This document shows positions 1 to 13,068 of a stretch of 64,000 nt of DNA, in pieces; the stretch's first letter is position 1; the number at the start of each line of letters is the position of its first letter. A program made the translations under genes and the position numbers. The notes beneath the pieces are model-generated. The model searched no databases and had not been told where the DNA came from. It saw nothing but the letters and a program-made list of their open reading frames with translations. This DNA comes from Branchiostoma floridae (lineage: Eukaryota > Chordata > Leptocardii > Amphioxiformes > Branchiostomatidae): contig NC_049982.1 in assembly GCF_000003815.2 (NCBI RefSeq), positions 7,239,440 through 7,303,439 of the forward strand. The letters are read 5' to 3'.

Positions 1-926
1 CGGGTCATGTGATGTGAGTGATTTTTACCTCCCCAGTTGGTGTTTGTTAGTAGTGTGTCCTGGTGTGTTGTGGAGCCGTGTGTCATAACTGCAGGGTAAT
101 TGGCCAAGAACCCAGATGTCCAGGGTTCGAATCCTATCAAGCTACCGATCTCTGCCTTGGGTAAGGCACTGTACACAACCTTCTCTCTCCATCCAGGTGT
201 AACAATTCGATTGGGGACGTAAAAAGACTTTGGGGCTTTGGGAGAAGAGGGTTAGGCTTCGCTTTCTAATACCGTGCCCTAGACACAGTGGAAAAGAATC
301 CACTTCACCTGCGGCTCTAAAAAGGCTATGGAAATACCTTTACCTTTTACCTTATCTGGTGTGTGTCTGCTGTGGGCTAGTCTGTCAGAAAGTAAGTAGA
401 AAACGGCAAGATAGGATATAAGAAGAACCGGTCATCTGGCTTGGTTATGCTCCAATGCTGTAGGCAGTAAGTGGTAACTGGCGCATCACTCACATCCATA
501 CATATCTGGGATGTAAGTGAGGGACATCCGTTTAGAATTTGTTTGATATGGCGCTATAACACTTTCTGGGTGTGTCTAGGTTTGGCTATCCATATAGTGA
601 GTGACATGTTTCTTTTCGATTCCGTGTAAGAAGTCTAAGGAAGATTCGGTGTGTCTTTTGATGTAGCTGTGTGTCCTAGTCATTTGCATGCACAGTCAGT
701 AGATTGAGTGGGAATATATTACCAAAGTTTACAGTAAGTATATTTTTCATATGCTAGTTTCCCAATGATTCAATTGAACACGTTGTGAACTTCTATGATG
801 ATATTTAGAGCAGTAAAGATTATAGCAAAACAACAGGCAATTTTCATCAGATCTGAATGGCTTGTCGTTGATCCGCTACTTTAATACAGATGCACATACC
901 TGACCTAACATCTGGGTTCCTTGCAG
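1..926. other. Intron or upstream sequence of the VWD/EGF gene
   Basis: I see no supportable exon before 927. The stretch holds a SINE copy (about 95-355) and otherwise AT-rich sequence ending in the acceptor ttccttgcag at 917-926. Since the first visible exon starts in mid-protein, this is probably an intron of the gene that follows. Confidence 0.5.
95..355 (+). repeat. tRNA-derived SINE copy, + orientation
   Basis: It carries a tRNA B-box-like GGTTCGAATCC (about 125-135), followed by the family body (cttgggtaaggcactgtac) and the tail (cgtgccctagacacagtgg). The same body and tail occur in reverse orientation near 16748-16985, 33072-33310 and 59968-60158. The recurrence in four places supports a dispersed SINE. 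The edges are approximate. Confidence 0.7.
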
Positions 927-3900
927 TGCGAGTGCGAATGTGCGGACGGTAGCACGGACACGATCGCCTATGATGGAACCTGCCCCTGCCGCTGCGAGTG
1001 CAAGGACTGCAGCGAATCCGTGCTGGGACCGGACGGCTGTATCTGCTCTAACGATAAGTACGGCCTCGATCGAATAATGCGCAAGTGACTGGTGACCTTC
1101 TATGGCGTGGTTGCGCTGATTTGCAGTTTTCTGATCGCTCTCGCATTCTGATATATATGGTCAAGTATGATCGGTAGACCTAGGATTGGCGTACCAATCA
1201 AGTTTCCAGGCCATATTATCAGAACACGCTCCAAAATTCTCATGAAATGCGTTTTGAGTATACATTGGGACGGTACAATCAAATATGAAATATATGATAA
1301 TTATTTTAATTTTACACTTCATTCATACTCATCCAGAAAGCAAAGAGTGGCCATTCGATAAAGAGATATGTCTCCGGAGAGCAATAATTGTGGGAGAGCA
1401 TCTGGCATGTGCACATAGGTAGGGGAGAAGGCCACAGGACGTGTACTGTGTTTTAATGACAAACAAGAAAGCTTTTGAAAAAAGCTGGCCGGTGCGTATT
1501 TTGGGAAAAAGTATGAATGTTAAACAAAATTACGTGGGGATTTGTTGAACAAAGAAAAAAGTAAGTGGGGTTCCGGAACCCACGCCTGCGAAACAAGACT
1601 GCGATCTAAACGCAGCACCTTAAGTCACTTGGTCACCCTGACACGGTTGCGTAAATTGCGTTTAAAGGGCTTTAACAAGGGCTACGTTGGACGATCCATC
1701 CAAATCAAAGCATCCATCCAAACCAAACAAACCGTTGAACTAACCGCTTCTATTGATTCAAAACTACGCACCGGCCAAAAAAGTGTCATTCAACTGTGTG
1801 CGTTGAAGAATTCAAACATACAACGCGTTACAAAATATATTATATGTTATTATATGTTCCAGCATCCCGATATGCGACGATGGAAGTGAGCCGGTCTCCG
1901 TTAACTGTGAGTGCAAGTGTGAGGAGCCTGACCCAGACTGTGGAGAACCTCCCGCATGCGCGGTGGGGCGGAAAGGTCCCGGATGTGATCAACCTGACTG
2001 TGAACCTTGTCAGAGTGAGATTTACTTATGGTAGATTTTCCTCCACGTGGCCACGACCCCCCCCCCCCCCACGTGGCCACCATGTTCTTTCTCTGGTAAA
2101 AATAAATGCCAATATAGAGGACAATCTTCTGATATCTGCCCCAACTCTGTAAATAAGAGTATGATGAGATGAGATGAGATGAAATAAGATGAAGATTTTT
2201 ATGGAGATGATGATGATGATGACAGAGGGCAGATTAGTATTTACAGAACTCACAGTTGGGCATGGTTTATCTTCGTTTGATCAAAGGTAAGTGCCAATTG
2301 TTGGATGCATTCTTCCTTTGACATCTAATTCCCTGTTTGTTACTTGCAGGCTGCTCTGGTAACGGCGTGTGTTCGCCCGTCGGACAGTCCTGTGCGTCGT
2401 CCTGCAGCTGCAGCCCGCAGTGGATGGGCACGTGCTGCGAAACCAGGCGACCTCGCAGGGCCGGGGGAGACCCGCACTTGGAAACTCTGGACGGTATGAA
2501 ATTTCTTTCTTCACTTTCCGAAAGGCCTGATCGATTGAATAATTTAAGTAACTAGAGTATCATTAGTGATAAGGCCCCAAGTCCTCTTTAATAATGGGTA
2601 TTTTGTAAATATCATACATCAATTGCATTTCATTTTCTAAATTCACTATATCAAGATATGCCAATTTTTTATATGTCGAAAGTGTGTTCTCTATATCTGA
2701 GGGAAAATAACAAGCGTGTGATGATTATTCATCAGGTATCGAGTATGACTTTTTCGGCATAGGAGAGTTCTGGGATTGCAAAAGTCGAGCGAATGACTTC
2801 GGTATCCAGGTGCGTTACTTCCTCTACCAACGAGCGTCTTTTACCGGCGCTGTGGCCATAAAGGCTGGAGAGAATGTGGTAACAGTCACGACCCCAAACC
2901 AAGGGAATACCCAGGATCTTCCAACTGTCAGGTAAGGATCCATTTTTTATGCTTCCGAAGGAAAACATTGTTTTTGCTGGCCCCTTCTTCTTTTTTTGCC
3001 ATCAGGCAATCAAAAAAGAGATGACAAACTGAGAGTAACAGACTAGCTTTCTAGCTTTCTGATTGGCCGGTAGTTTAATTCCGTCATCAGGCGATAGTGG
3101 TCGCTAAAGCTCCGGTCACAATGCTCGGACGACGCACCTGCGATAACATACTGTAAATGCAGAAACGTTCGCGGTAGTTTACGCTCGTAATGTTTGCGGT
3201 TTTCGCAGTGGCCACTTCACCGTGAACTTAAAACCACCACGAACACTTCATTTTCCCTCCACAGCAAAAGTTAATCCCCGCGAACTTAAAAATGCATTTC
3301 CAATATACCGCATGTTGCATAATGATGGCAGTAAATCGTAGTAGCGGAGCATCGGGCGATGTTCAAAATGTTTCTAGCATCGTAAGATTTTTCACTCGTG
3401 CCTCCTCTGAATAGCCGCCTGAACCGTTTTTACCTTTCGTCCCATCGAGCTTTGTGACTAGGACTTAAATCATACTTTGTGCTGTTGTATAGGGTTATTA
3501 AAACTGAATTACGAAAGGATTAAATGAAATTGAAAGTGCTATACTACTGATAAGAATGGTTTCATTAGCCTTTATCAGTTTTATTTTAAATCTCATCCAC
3601 CAAACAGGTTAGATGGGACCATTTTGCAACTGAATGGCAGTAACCAGTTCAGGCTGGGGAACGGGTCGGTACAGTTGGACATTCAGCGGCCGGCGGCAAA
3701 CGTGACGACCGGCGGTGGAGTCCTGCTGATTTCGTTTCAGTACGCCTCTGGTACGTGATCGTTTTATTTTATTTATCTAAAGGTGGGTTTACACCTGCGT
3801 ATATTTTCAAGTGCGCGTGAGTTCCGCATGAAATTTTGTCAATACGCGGCCGAACGCCCAACATTTGGAATTTTTTTTGGAATAGATTAAATTGTACGTC

Positions 3901-6900
3901 GAGCCCATCTGGCGTTTGAATTACGACTTCAGCGTTTTCATTTCGCATGAGATGCGTATGATTGCAACTGAAATGCGCAACAAAATTTTCCGTACTGCGA
4001 ATAGATTCGTATGGGGTACGTATGTTGGGCGTTTTCCGGACGCACACAACGTCTACCGACCGCATGCCTGACGCACCTGGTGCTAACTGCATTCCAAACG
4101 CATTTCAGGTGTGTCAGAGGAACAGTTTCTGTTACATATACTTTTGTTTGCGAGCATTGCCAATAGAGTATTTTTGTTAGAGGAACCCTTTGTACTACGT
4201 ATGCTTTTGTTTACAGGCAGTGCAAGTAGAACATTGACAAGTAAACAGTGAAGAGTTTTTTTTTATTCATTTGCGAAGCAGTGAAGCAGTGACACTGTGC
4301 TTTTACAGAAATGGGGGCCATCATTTACCTTAATTATTTGCACTATTAAGATTGTGTTTGTTTTCACTTTGGCCTTAATGATTTCCCCTATCATCTTAGT
4401 ATTTCAACTACTATAAAAATCACACTCATACACATTACAAAACGTATTCAAGATCTTTATCAAACACGTAAATTAAACAATTATGAAACCTTACGCCCTC
4501 TTTCAAAGTTGTAATGTGGCTCTATATTGCACCTTTATATCATGTGGTTCTACACACAAAAAAAGTGCCATTATCAGCCAATTAAGTCAAATATCTGTTA
4601 CACAAAATGGCACGTGTGTCACACAAATTGACCCAGTGCTTGAGCAGGTTCCTCTACATCTTCCCGTCCCTGGAGGCTCTGTTGGGACCAGTGTCCTGCA
4701 TTCATGGTGTCCTGCAAGTTGTGACCATCTCTCCATGCCCCCGGTACAAATTCGTCGGTCCTGGCCTGGATCTGACATCATAAACCGGAAGATTCCAAAA
4801 AAATCCCTATCGACCAGAGGATTTGTCCATTCTGTCCAGAGCTAATAGAAGACGAATATCACTTTATGGTTGTATGTCCCAAATATTCCGATATACGCAA
4901 TTCTCTATACAGAAGGCTGTCATTTTGTACACAAGGATTTATCCAAATGGACCTGAAGTGCAAATTCAAATACATAATGACATGTGACAATCCCTGCATG
5001 GTAGATATAGGAAAATATATCAAAGAAGGTTTAGACATTAGAAATCCCCCAAATGATTGTAAAAGCCTCCAATGATTGTAAGAAACTTATCCCATACTAC
5101 AACTCCTGTATTAGTTAGATAAGCCTTAAGTTAAGTTATAGCACTGTAGTTATGTAGATGCCATACTTTGTATCTCGTACAATTGTTGTGCAATAAAGTT
5201 ATATACATCTTGAGATGATTTTTTTTGTCTGGAGTCAGATGCACCTTCGTATTTATTCCAAATCTGGAGTGTGCGTCGATCACGCTATCAGTACGCGTAG
5301 TATGCGCAAAGCGATCGCAGAACGCACGGTACTAAATCGTGATCTATGTGTGCATTCGTTATACGGTCGCTCATGGTGCGTTGTGTCTGCGCTGTAAGAA
5401 CGTTAACGCTATGTACTCGCAATACCGCGATTTCCGCGTATTACTGCGTATAAAGCGCAAACATGTAGCGTCTTCATAGCGCAATCGACCGACGTGGGAC
5501 CACTTTATTGCGCATCCATAACGTTTGGGGCACCAAACTGCGTACGAATGATAGTTTTGTGCATGTCCAAAACTATCAGACGAATTGGGCGTATATTTTC
5601 GTTTGCCTGCGTACGTGAAACTTTCTAAAGACGATTCAGATGCGATAGAGGTGCGACTTGTGCGTGCGGCCGCGTATTGAAGAAATTAGTCAAAATGTCG
5701 AAAAATGTCAAAACGGAACTCATGCGGCATGAAAATATACGCAGGTGTAAACCCACCTTTAAGGTGGTGTCACACCTGCGTATATTTTCAAGCTGCGTGA
5801 GTTCCGTTTGAAATTTTGTCAATACGCTGTCGTACGCAACAACATGTTGGAATGAATTAAGTTATAAGTTTACGCGTATTTAATGTGAATCAGCCATCAT
5901 ATTTTACAAAGTCTTGAGTGCGCCCTTTGCATTACTATTAGTGGAGTCGAGTACGCAATCTGTACGTTCGTCATAGACTACTAAAAGTACAATGCGTTGC
6001 CCGAACGGTACTAATTTGTTCAATATGTCGGTTTCGTGCGTTGCATCTTCGTTGCTCGTGTGTTATGTTTAGCCCTTCTCTGAGCTCGTATCGCGAGATC
6101 AGCGTATCACCGCGTATAAATTTTGACCGACGTGGGGACCGAGGAAATTGTGAATTTTTTACGTATAACTAGTTGTTATATGTCACTCTGAATGTTTTTT
6201 TCTATTCTTTAGTTTGTACTTTGTGCAATAATTGTTGCCATACATTGTACAATAAAGTTCTTCTGCGGACGTAATATACGCAAGTCGGGCTACATAAAAG
6301 AATGGAATGGAAAGGATCAACATACGCTAACTTACCCTATAGGAGTTACGGTGACCCTAGATGTACAGTATGGACCAATGGTTGGACGACATTTCATCAA
6401 CGTGCTGTACACACCGACTGTGGACTTCCTCGGAGAAACTGAAGGGCTGTGTGGATTCATGGATGATATAGAGGAAAACGACTTCCGTGGTCCTAATGGT
6501 ACTGTCTACGACAACCCGGTAGACTTTGCAGAATCATGTAAGTTATAGCATAAATCAGATTGGATTCATTCCTTTAGCCACTGAATAATTTGAACAAAAA
6601 ATGGTTTAGGTGACAGGGTGAATGAAAGTTCAGAACAGGAACGAAGCTACTTCAGATTCAGATTTGTCGGTTAGGTTGAGGAATGAGTCCCCTCTACTTT
6701 ATAGTGAAAGTAACTTAATATGCGGCTCTTGTAACTTAACAGCAATTCTAGATCTTGTACAAAACAGAGTAATTAGCAATGAGGAAACAATGTTTCGTCA
6801 TACATTCAAAATGGGGGTCGATAAGGATTCAGGCACATATGTCGGCCTTGCAGATATGTAATTTATCGTCACTAATGCAGGGCGGATCACTTCATCCCAT

Positions 6901-9900
6901 GACGCGGGAGGGCTCTACGGCAGTTGGTCATGGAACAGTTCAAACTTCCATGCCAGTGACGTCATGGACATATCTTACACCGACCCGACATTCGTCCCCA
7001 TCTACTCCACCGATGGTCTTCCGGAGCGGCAAATATTGGTATGTTGATATTCATTCTTATATATATATCATTTATTTCCGGTAGGCAAGCATTTTGGGAG
7101 TTTGTATCTCATTTAACATATTTTATTCATATGATAATGGTAGAATCACAGTAGGAGGACATAACGTTAGTACACCTGATTCTAGTGCTATACCCTACTG
7201 TCAACGTTGCACATGTTTCTCCTAGTTGGCCACAAACCTATGTGAGAGTCTGGGGATCAGTGGGAATCTTCTGGCAGGCTGTATCTATGACGTATCTGTG
7301 ACCAACGACAGCAGCCTACTTGAGCAAGAATCATTTAAGATAGGTAATGAATAATAGGATGTGAATTTTTCATCAAGGTTTTCATGCACACGTTTCACTG
7401 TTGTACTAGGGCCGCTATAGATGATTATCAGAAAGACATTGCAAATTATTACAGTGCATGTGTTTACCTATATTGTTTGTAATACTGGTAACGACTTGAA
7501 TTGTTCTTAAATTGTTCAATCTGTTCCTTCTTCAGGCTGTCCTTCCCAGTGTTCAGGAAAAGGCCGATGTGTGAATTCCAGCTGTGAGTGTCTGGATGGC
7601 TGGTCAGGGGCCGACTGTAGCAAAGGTTGTCTTGAAGTTCACTCTTCCACGTTCTGTTGCATCGAATTATCAAGCAATGATGTTTTTTCTCCTCAGTAGA
7701 TAAGTGTGCTGACATAGACTCACAACAGTGTCATGGAATGAAAGAAATATGATATACAGCTGTTGTGGGGGTGCTTTATATCGTTATGATTTCCAGTATC
7801 AGCACAGAAGCTTGCTGCCCATTTGTGCAAATAAACATGATGGGATAAGAAAATGAATGTCGAAGGTTTCGTGGCCCTTAAAGGAAATAGTGTGTTAAAT
7901 CATACAAATTGTTTTTGAGCGCCAGGAGGACCACGACGTTGATATGGCGCAAATAATAGAGACCATTAACGTTATATTCCAGAAAACAATATCAATGTTC
8001 TTAGTCCCGGGTGACACAAATAACGTTACATACGATGTTCAAATTTGCGATGCACGTGCTCCAAACTTTTAGCATGCATCAAAACATTTGTTTTACCATG
8101 ACAGCTTTTTAGAAAGTATGTTTTACAACGTATGACATGTACTTATTGTAGACTGTATATTTTTTTTATTTAAACCATGTTTAGGATCTTGCGGGAACTG
8201 CTCTTTCGGTGAATGCGTGTCTGGCTTCTGTGAGTGTGTGCTTGGATGGGAAGGCGCAGCCTGCGATCAAAAGGGTATGTTCAGCAACATCTATTCTCGA
8301 TGTAGTATGAATTAGTATAACACCATGATATTCCTATAATGTAAATGCAAGAAGATATATCGGCATTCTGGTTTTCATCCATAATTCTAATCATAATGAT
8401 ATCATATTGATGCAGAAATATGAATTATAGCGTGAAGTAACATTTGAATCTCCCATGAGTGCAGTCAATGAGGGAAGAAATATTCATCAAACGTCATTAA
8501 AATGTATTTGAGGCGCTTGTTAGTACTAATAGATAAATATATTTATTAAGATGTGAATAACTGTCTTAACAGCAACGTGCAACGACGTGAACAACTGCAC
8601 CAGCCCAGCTCATGGTGTGTGCAGGACGACAGACGTCTGTCAATGTAATCCTGGCTTCATCGGTAAGGGCTGTCAAGAAAAATGTTACTCGAGCAGGGAA
8701 GTGCATGCAGTACAAAATTCAGTTAGATAATATAACATGGCGTGATTTGTGTACACGATGCGAAGAGGCGCAGTTGCTCTGTATTTGTTCATCATTACCT
8801 GCCATTGCCTCGTTACTCTTACCAATATGTCCTTATTTTGGTCGGAAGGTACTGATTGCAGTATACAACCAACTTGCTTTGCCGTGGCCAGCTGCTCCAT
8901 GCGGGGGGTCTGTGTGGACTGGGACACCTGTCTGTGTGATCACGGCTGGGGAGGGGAGAGCTGTTCTCAGCCGACCTGCACTGATCTGGACAGCTGTTCA
9001 AGTAAGTTGTCATCTACATACAGTACCATTTTTGTTATAATAAGTTTTGCACGGTTTTATTTCTTCACGGATCATAAATTGTGCTGATGAATATTGTGAA
9101 TTCCTATTACAGAATCTATCTATGGACAGAACTTCGTGTACTAAGCATGAAATGTAACGACATGTTTGTATATTTACTGATAATGTATCTATTTCGTCTG
9201 GTGTCACTCACGGTTCATGTTTGCTTGCAGGTCACGGCACATGTGTGGAGTATGATGTATGTGAGTGTGATCAGGGCTGGACGGGGGTTAGCTGTGCGCT
9301 TCCAGACTGCAGCGGCGTAGGCGACTGTTCCAGTCGGGGTGAATGTGTAGGACCGGACGTCTGTGAGTGCCACAGCGGGTTCAGGGGACAGAACTGCAGC
9401 CTGTCGCTGAACTGCACCGAGCTGGATAACTGTAACGGTCAGGGGCTCTGCGTCATCACACCTGGAGACGGACAGTCAAATGTTTCATGCAGGTAATCTA
9501 AGTTTTCTACTGGGACATATGTGGATAAATCTATACTATTTTCTTCTTTGTTTTCTGTCTAACGTTTTCTTGATGATTTGTTTTCTTTTATTCAAATATA
9601 AAATCGCGTCTCTCAGATGTTATTCAGGTTTTACCGGGACCAACTGCAGTGACGTGTCGTGTCCCGATGTTAACGAGTGTTCCGGGAACGGACAGTGTGT
9701 GGAGCCGAACCTCTGCTCGTGTGACGCCGGTTTTACTGGTCCCAGCTGCGCCAATTTCTCCTGTGAAGCCAGGGACTTCTGCTCAGGTAGATAAATATTT
9801 CATCACCTTATAACCACATTCTTAAAGACCATCTATCATGTTGTGTGTGTGTGTAATACGCACACATTTATGTTTGGTTTCAATTTTCACACAGGCCATG

Positions 9901-12900
9901 GGTACTGCGTCAATTACGACGAGTGCCGATGTGACGAATCCTGGAGCGGACCGTCCTGCTCGATTGCAAACTGCAGTGGTGTTAACGACTGCTCTTCAAA
10001 TGGTGTATGCCTTCTACCAAACACGTGTGAATGCACAAGTGGGTACGACGGAGCATCCTGCGACCAGTTTAGCGCTCCCAATGAAAATGCTCCAGTGTTT
10101 ACAAACGAGACATTCTTCGCCAGTGTCCGTGAGAATGTACCAATAGGAACAAAGGTTACCACAGTTTCTGCAGACGATCCTGACGCAGGACGTAACGGCT
10201 ACATCACGTATTCTATTTCACCCGGTAGTTCAGCGGATATGTTCCTTGTTGACGGTGAGACTGGTGATATTTCCACTCTCACTACTCTAGACTACGAAAC
10301 ACTGCCTGAAAAGACAATGTCTCTTGTTGTTATTGCGAGAGATAACGGTGTTCCTTCCCTGTCTGCGTCTGCGACTGTTGAAGTGACTGTTCTGGACATG
10401 AACGATCACTGTCCTACATTCCAAGATGACGCAACAAGCATTCAGCGCATCCTTCGCCCCGGCCAATCATTTAGAATTGTGGCTACTGACAGAGATAGCG
10501 GCGTGAATGGCAAAGTTACGTTCTCAATACTAGGAGAGGAAAACAGCGGATGGTATTCTGTCAACGAGTCAACCGGTGCGGTAACCTTGAGTGACGACAT
10601 TCCTCCAGGGACATACACCTTTGTTGTTGTGGCTAGTGATCAAGCAGTCATCCCCTGTTCCACCCGCGTCACAGTAACTGTGACAGTTGAGGAAAGTATA
10701 CTGGTACCTGAACCGATACTGTCATCGACAGTCGCAGCCCTAGTATACAGCTCACCAAGCATCGCCCCATCACAAACGGCTACTCGTACCGTGTCTATTT
10801 CTGCTGTTGAATTTCCAACATCATCACCTCCTGCCTATTCCACGTCATTTGAGGCATCAACGCGGCTACTTCAACCGTCAATACCCCTAATGTCTTCACC
10901 CCATCCCGCATCTTCCACACCGACGATATCATCACCAGGCCGTTTAACGTCTACGCCCCTGGCACCGTCATCGGACGTGCATCAGACTGCTACACCATCT
11001 GCAATGCCTGTAACCGACCAAGCAGCTGTCTCCTGTTCACCCAGCGTCACTGTAACTGTCACAACTGTGGAGAGTACATGTACAACCGTGCCCGAACCGT
11101 CAACTGTTGAATCATGTATTTCCAGCTCGACAGGTGTGGACGCAGCAAGCATCGCCGTGTCACAAGTGACCGTGGAGTCAACGTCACATCCCACAACAGC
11201 AGCTTCAACGATCCCAAGGTTGACCTCCCCTACCAGCATAGTGGAACAGCCAACTGAAAGCACAACAGCATCCTCCGCTCTTGGATCAGGATTCCTTCTG
11301 AGAAATATTGACATTGAAATGGTTTTAGACATGAATTGGGATGAGAACCTTACGTCACCATCGTCAGAGAAGCACAGGATGCTTTCTTCAGACATAGCAA
11401 CTACAGTGAGTTTGACATTTCCAAACACAACATTTTTTTTCGAAATGAAATAACCATTTTATCACGTACGACATCTTACACAGTTTGCATTCTTTTGTCA
11501 ACATGGACGGTATTTCACAAAATTGTTTCTGTTCTTTTAGATGGCGTCCGTTTACAGGGGTGAATCGCGGTTTGTCGGAGTTGTCATCACACATTTCAGG
11601 TAAACATATAACGACTATATGTTTTTCCTTAAACATTTTTATCTCAGACTTAAAATGCGACACCCATTGCTTTGATTTAAAAAATCTTAACGTAGTTCAA
11701 TTTGTTCTTCCCAGGGAAGGGGGTGAAGGGAGAACGGTCTCTGACTTGCAAATACTGCATAATGGCGAGGAGAACTTTGCCGACGTCGTCATCAGCGTTC
11801 TAAGGCAAGCCGTAAACAACGGGCTGCAAGTGGGAGAAAACAGAGTGATGGGATTTGAACTGAAAGGTGATGCTGGCCTCTTTTGTGTTTGTTTTACCTT
11901 TATCATTCTTACCTTAACAAGCTTAACAAACAAAATTTCTGCCAAATATAATATATCTACCACGGGAACACAATTAACATATATTCTCTTGAATCTTTAT
12001 ACAAGTACCCAAAATTCTACAAGAGAATAATAGACGAGACAGTAAAAATGCTTACAGCAATAATTTCCATCATGTTTCTAACGAGGAATATGAATGTTGC
12101 TGAAGGATCGCCTGGATTATCTATCTATACGGTATATATTTATGAATCTGCTGCTTATCTTAGGGTTTCCCGGCTGTCACGTTCGCCACTCGACCTTCCC
12201 AGCTGACAACTTTGCTATCTACGACAACCGCTGTCACTGGTTCTCAAGTGCCTCTGACACAACTGACTACAGGGCTGCGGAGAGATTCTGTAACACTCAC
12301 GGAGGGAGGCTGGTCACAGTCAAGGACTCTGCCAAGCAGCAGTGGCTTGAAAAGTACATCGCCAACAACCTTGACAGGAGGTATGTTTCTAACCTGTTTG
12401 AGTATCACGATGGCTGCTTTGAATGAAATGAGAAAAGCAACATGGCTAGGTACAAGCGTTCGATGAAGTTCTGAATAAACGCGACAACCTCCTTGTAGTC
12501 TAATAGAAGGTGGGGTTCAACAAAAAAGCAAACTGTTTTGGGATGATACCTATATATTGTTTAACATTAAGAACACATTGTAGAGGTGCTAATCATTTAA
12601 CGTTAGTTTTAACGATGGTAAATGGGAAGGTAGGTGGCTATGTCAACAGCACTCCATTCACTCACACAGGAACTTCTGGATTGGTTTGCAAGACCGCCAT
12701 AATGAGAAGGTTTTCATGTGGAGTGACGGCACTGCTTTCACCAACGGGGACTACAGCAACTGGCTCAACCCCCCAAGGCGCCACAAACTGAGGGACTGTG
12801 TCGTCATAAGTCGCGTTCGTCAAAAGTGGGTTCTGGTCAACTGCAAGAAGAATCGGAACAGTTTCATCTGTGAAATGGGTGAGTGCTTTTGTCTTCTTTT

Positions 12901-13063
12901 TAAAAATTTCTGTCGGTAGGCATTGGTTGACGCTATGCAATCAATAGAAATACCTAATGCAAATTATTCGAAGTGATTTATTTCCAAACGATTTTGACAA
13001 AGTGTTGGATCGCGTGTTTAATTCACAGTCATTTCCTTATTTACAGTGAACCCCATCAACTAA
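927..13063 (+). CDS. MUC4/VWDE-like multidomain protein: VWD, EGF repeats, cadherin, SEA, C-type lectin (5' end missing)
   Basis: Twenty exons join in phase: 927-1057, 1863-2014, 2350-2493, 2736-2931, 3608-3750, 6343-6537, 6881-7038, 7226-7343, 7536-7625, 8185-8274, 8573-8662, 8849-9001, 9231-9492, 9617-9786, 9895-11405, 11541-11599, 11715-11866, 12164-12380, 12670-12878, 13047-13063 (4257 nt, stop TAA). Domains in order: Cys-rich start; a VWD region opening with GGDPHLETLDG and including GLCGF and a CIYDVSVTND stretch as in MUC4/SUSD2/VWDE proteins; about ten EGF repeats; a cadherin repeat with LDYE, DNGVP and DMNDHCP plus a weaker second one; a Ser/Thr/Pro-rich mucin-like stretch; a SEA-like domain over exons 15-17; and a C-type lectin domain with WIGL and FICEM. 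No membrane segment is visible, so the product is probably secreted. The lectin fold lacks EPN/QPD and WND, so canonical calcium-dependent sugar binding is doubtful. Upstream exons and signal peptide lie outside the window. The exon joins rest on splice consensus and phase only. Confidence 0.85.
2158..2224. repeat. (ATGAG)n/(ATG)n microsatellite
   Basis: An imperfect run of gatga and gat units lies in the intron after the second visible exon. Confidence 0.7.
3158..3305. repeat. Dispersed repeat rich in CGCGAACTTAAAA-type motifs
   Basis: Short related motifs recur here (gttcgcggta, gtgaacttaaaaccacc, cgcgaacttaaaaatgc). They resemble a miniature element common in marine invertebrate genomes; that resemblance is from memory. 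It lies in a VWD-region intron and the edges are uncertain. Confidence 0.4.
3780..5759. mobile_element. DNA transposon, about 2 kb, with inverted terminal repeats and TA flanks
   Basis: The left end begins AAGGTGGGTTTACACCTGCG at 3780. The reverse complement of the same sequence ends at 5759, and the match continues for about 30 bp through tatattttca. TA dinucleotides flank both ends (3778-3779 and 5760-5761), consistent with a TA or short TWA target duplication. No transposase is seen. The interior holds a LINE 3' fragment, so this is a non-autonomous or degraded element with a nested insertion. Confidence 0.75.
4818..5212 (+). mobile_element. 3' fragment of a non-LTR retrotransposon (CR1/jockey-like)
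   Basis: The + frame from 4818 to the stop at 5073-5075 encodes a typical LINE C-terminal zinc-knuckle-like region: RICPFCP, then IEDEYHF, then VVCPKYSDIR. After the stop comes a short 3' UTR with AATAAAG near 5192-5198 and a TTATATACATC tail. The reverse transcriptase core is absent, so only the 3' end is present, nested inside the inverted-repeat element. Confidence 0.7.
5761..6295. mobile_element. Second, truncated copy of the same inverted-repeat element family
   Basis: Immediately after the first element the left-end sequence starts again (aaggtggtgtcacacctgcg, then tatattttcaagctgcgtgagttcc), but no matching right end is clear. A LINE-type tail (ttgtacaataaagttc) lies at about 6252-6267, and the sequence near 6272-6280 (taatatacgc) may be a decayed right end. 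The 3' boundary is uncertain. Confidence 0.55.
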
Positions 13064-13068
13064 ATAAA
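13063..13068 (+). terminator. Polyadenylation signal of the VWD/EGF/lectin gene
   Basis: AATAAA starts on the last base of the TAA stop codon, giving a very short 3' UTR. A second AATAAA at 13124-13129 is an alternative with a more usual spacing. Confidence 0.5.

Noticed and set aside
1542-1889. 115-codon + strand frame
   Set aside because: No domain; it overlaps an intron and the start of a Cys-rich exon that is read in another frame.
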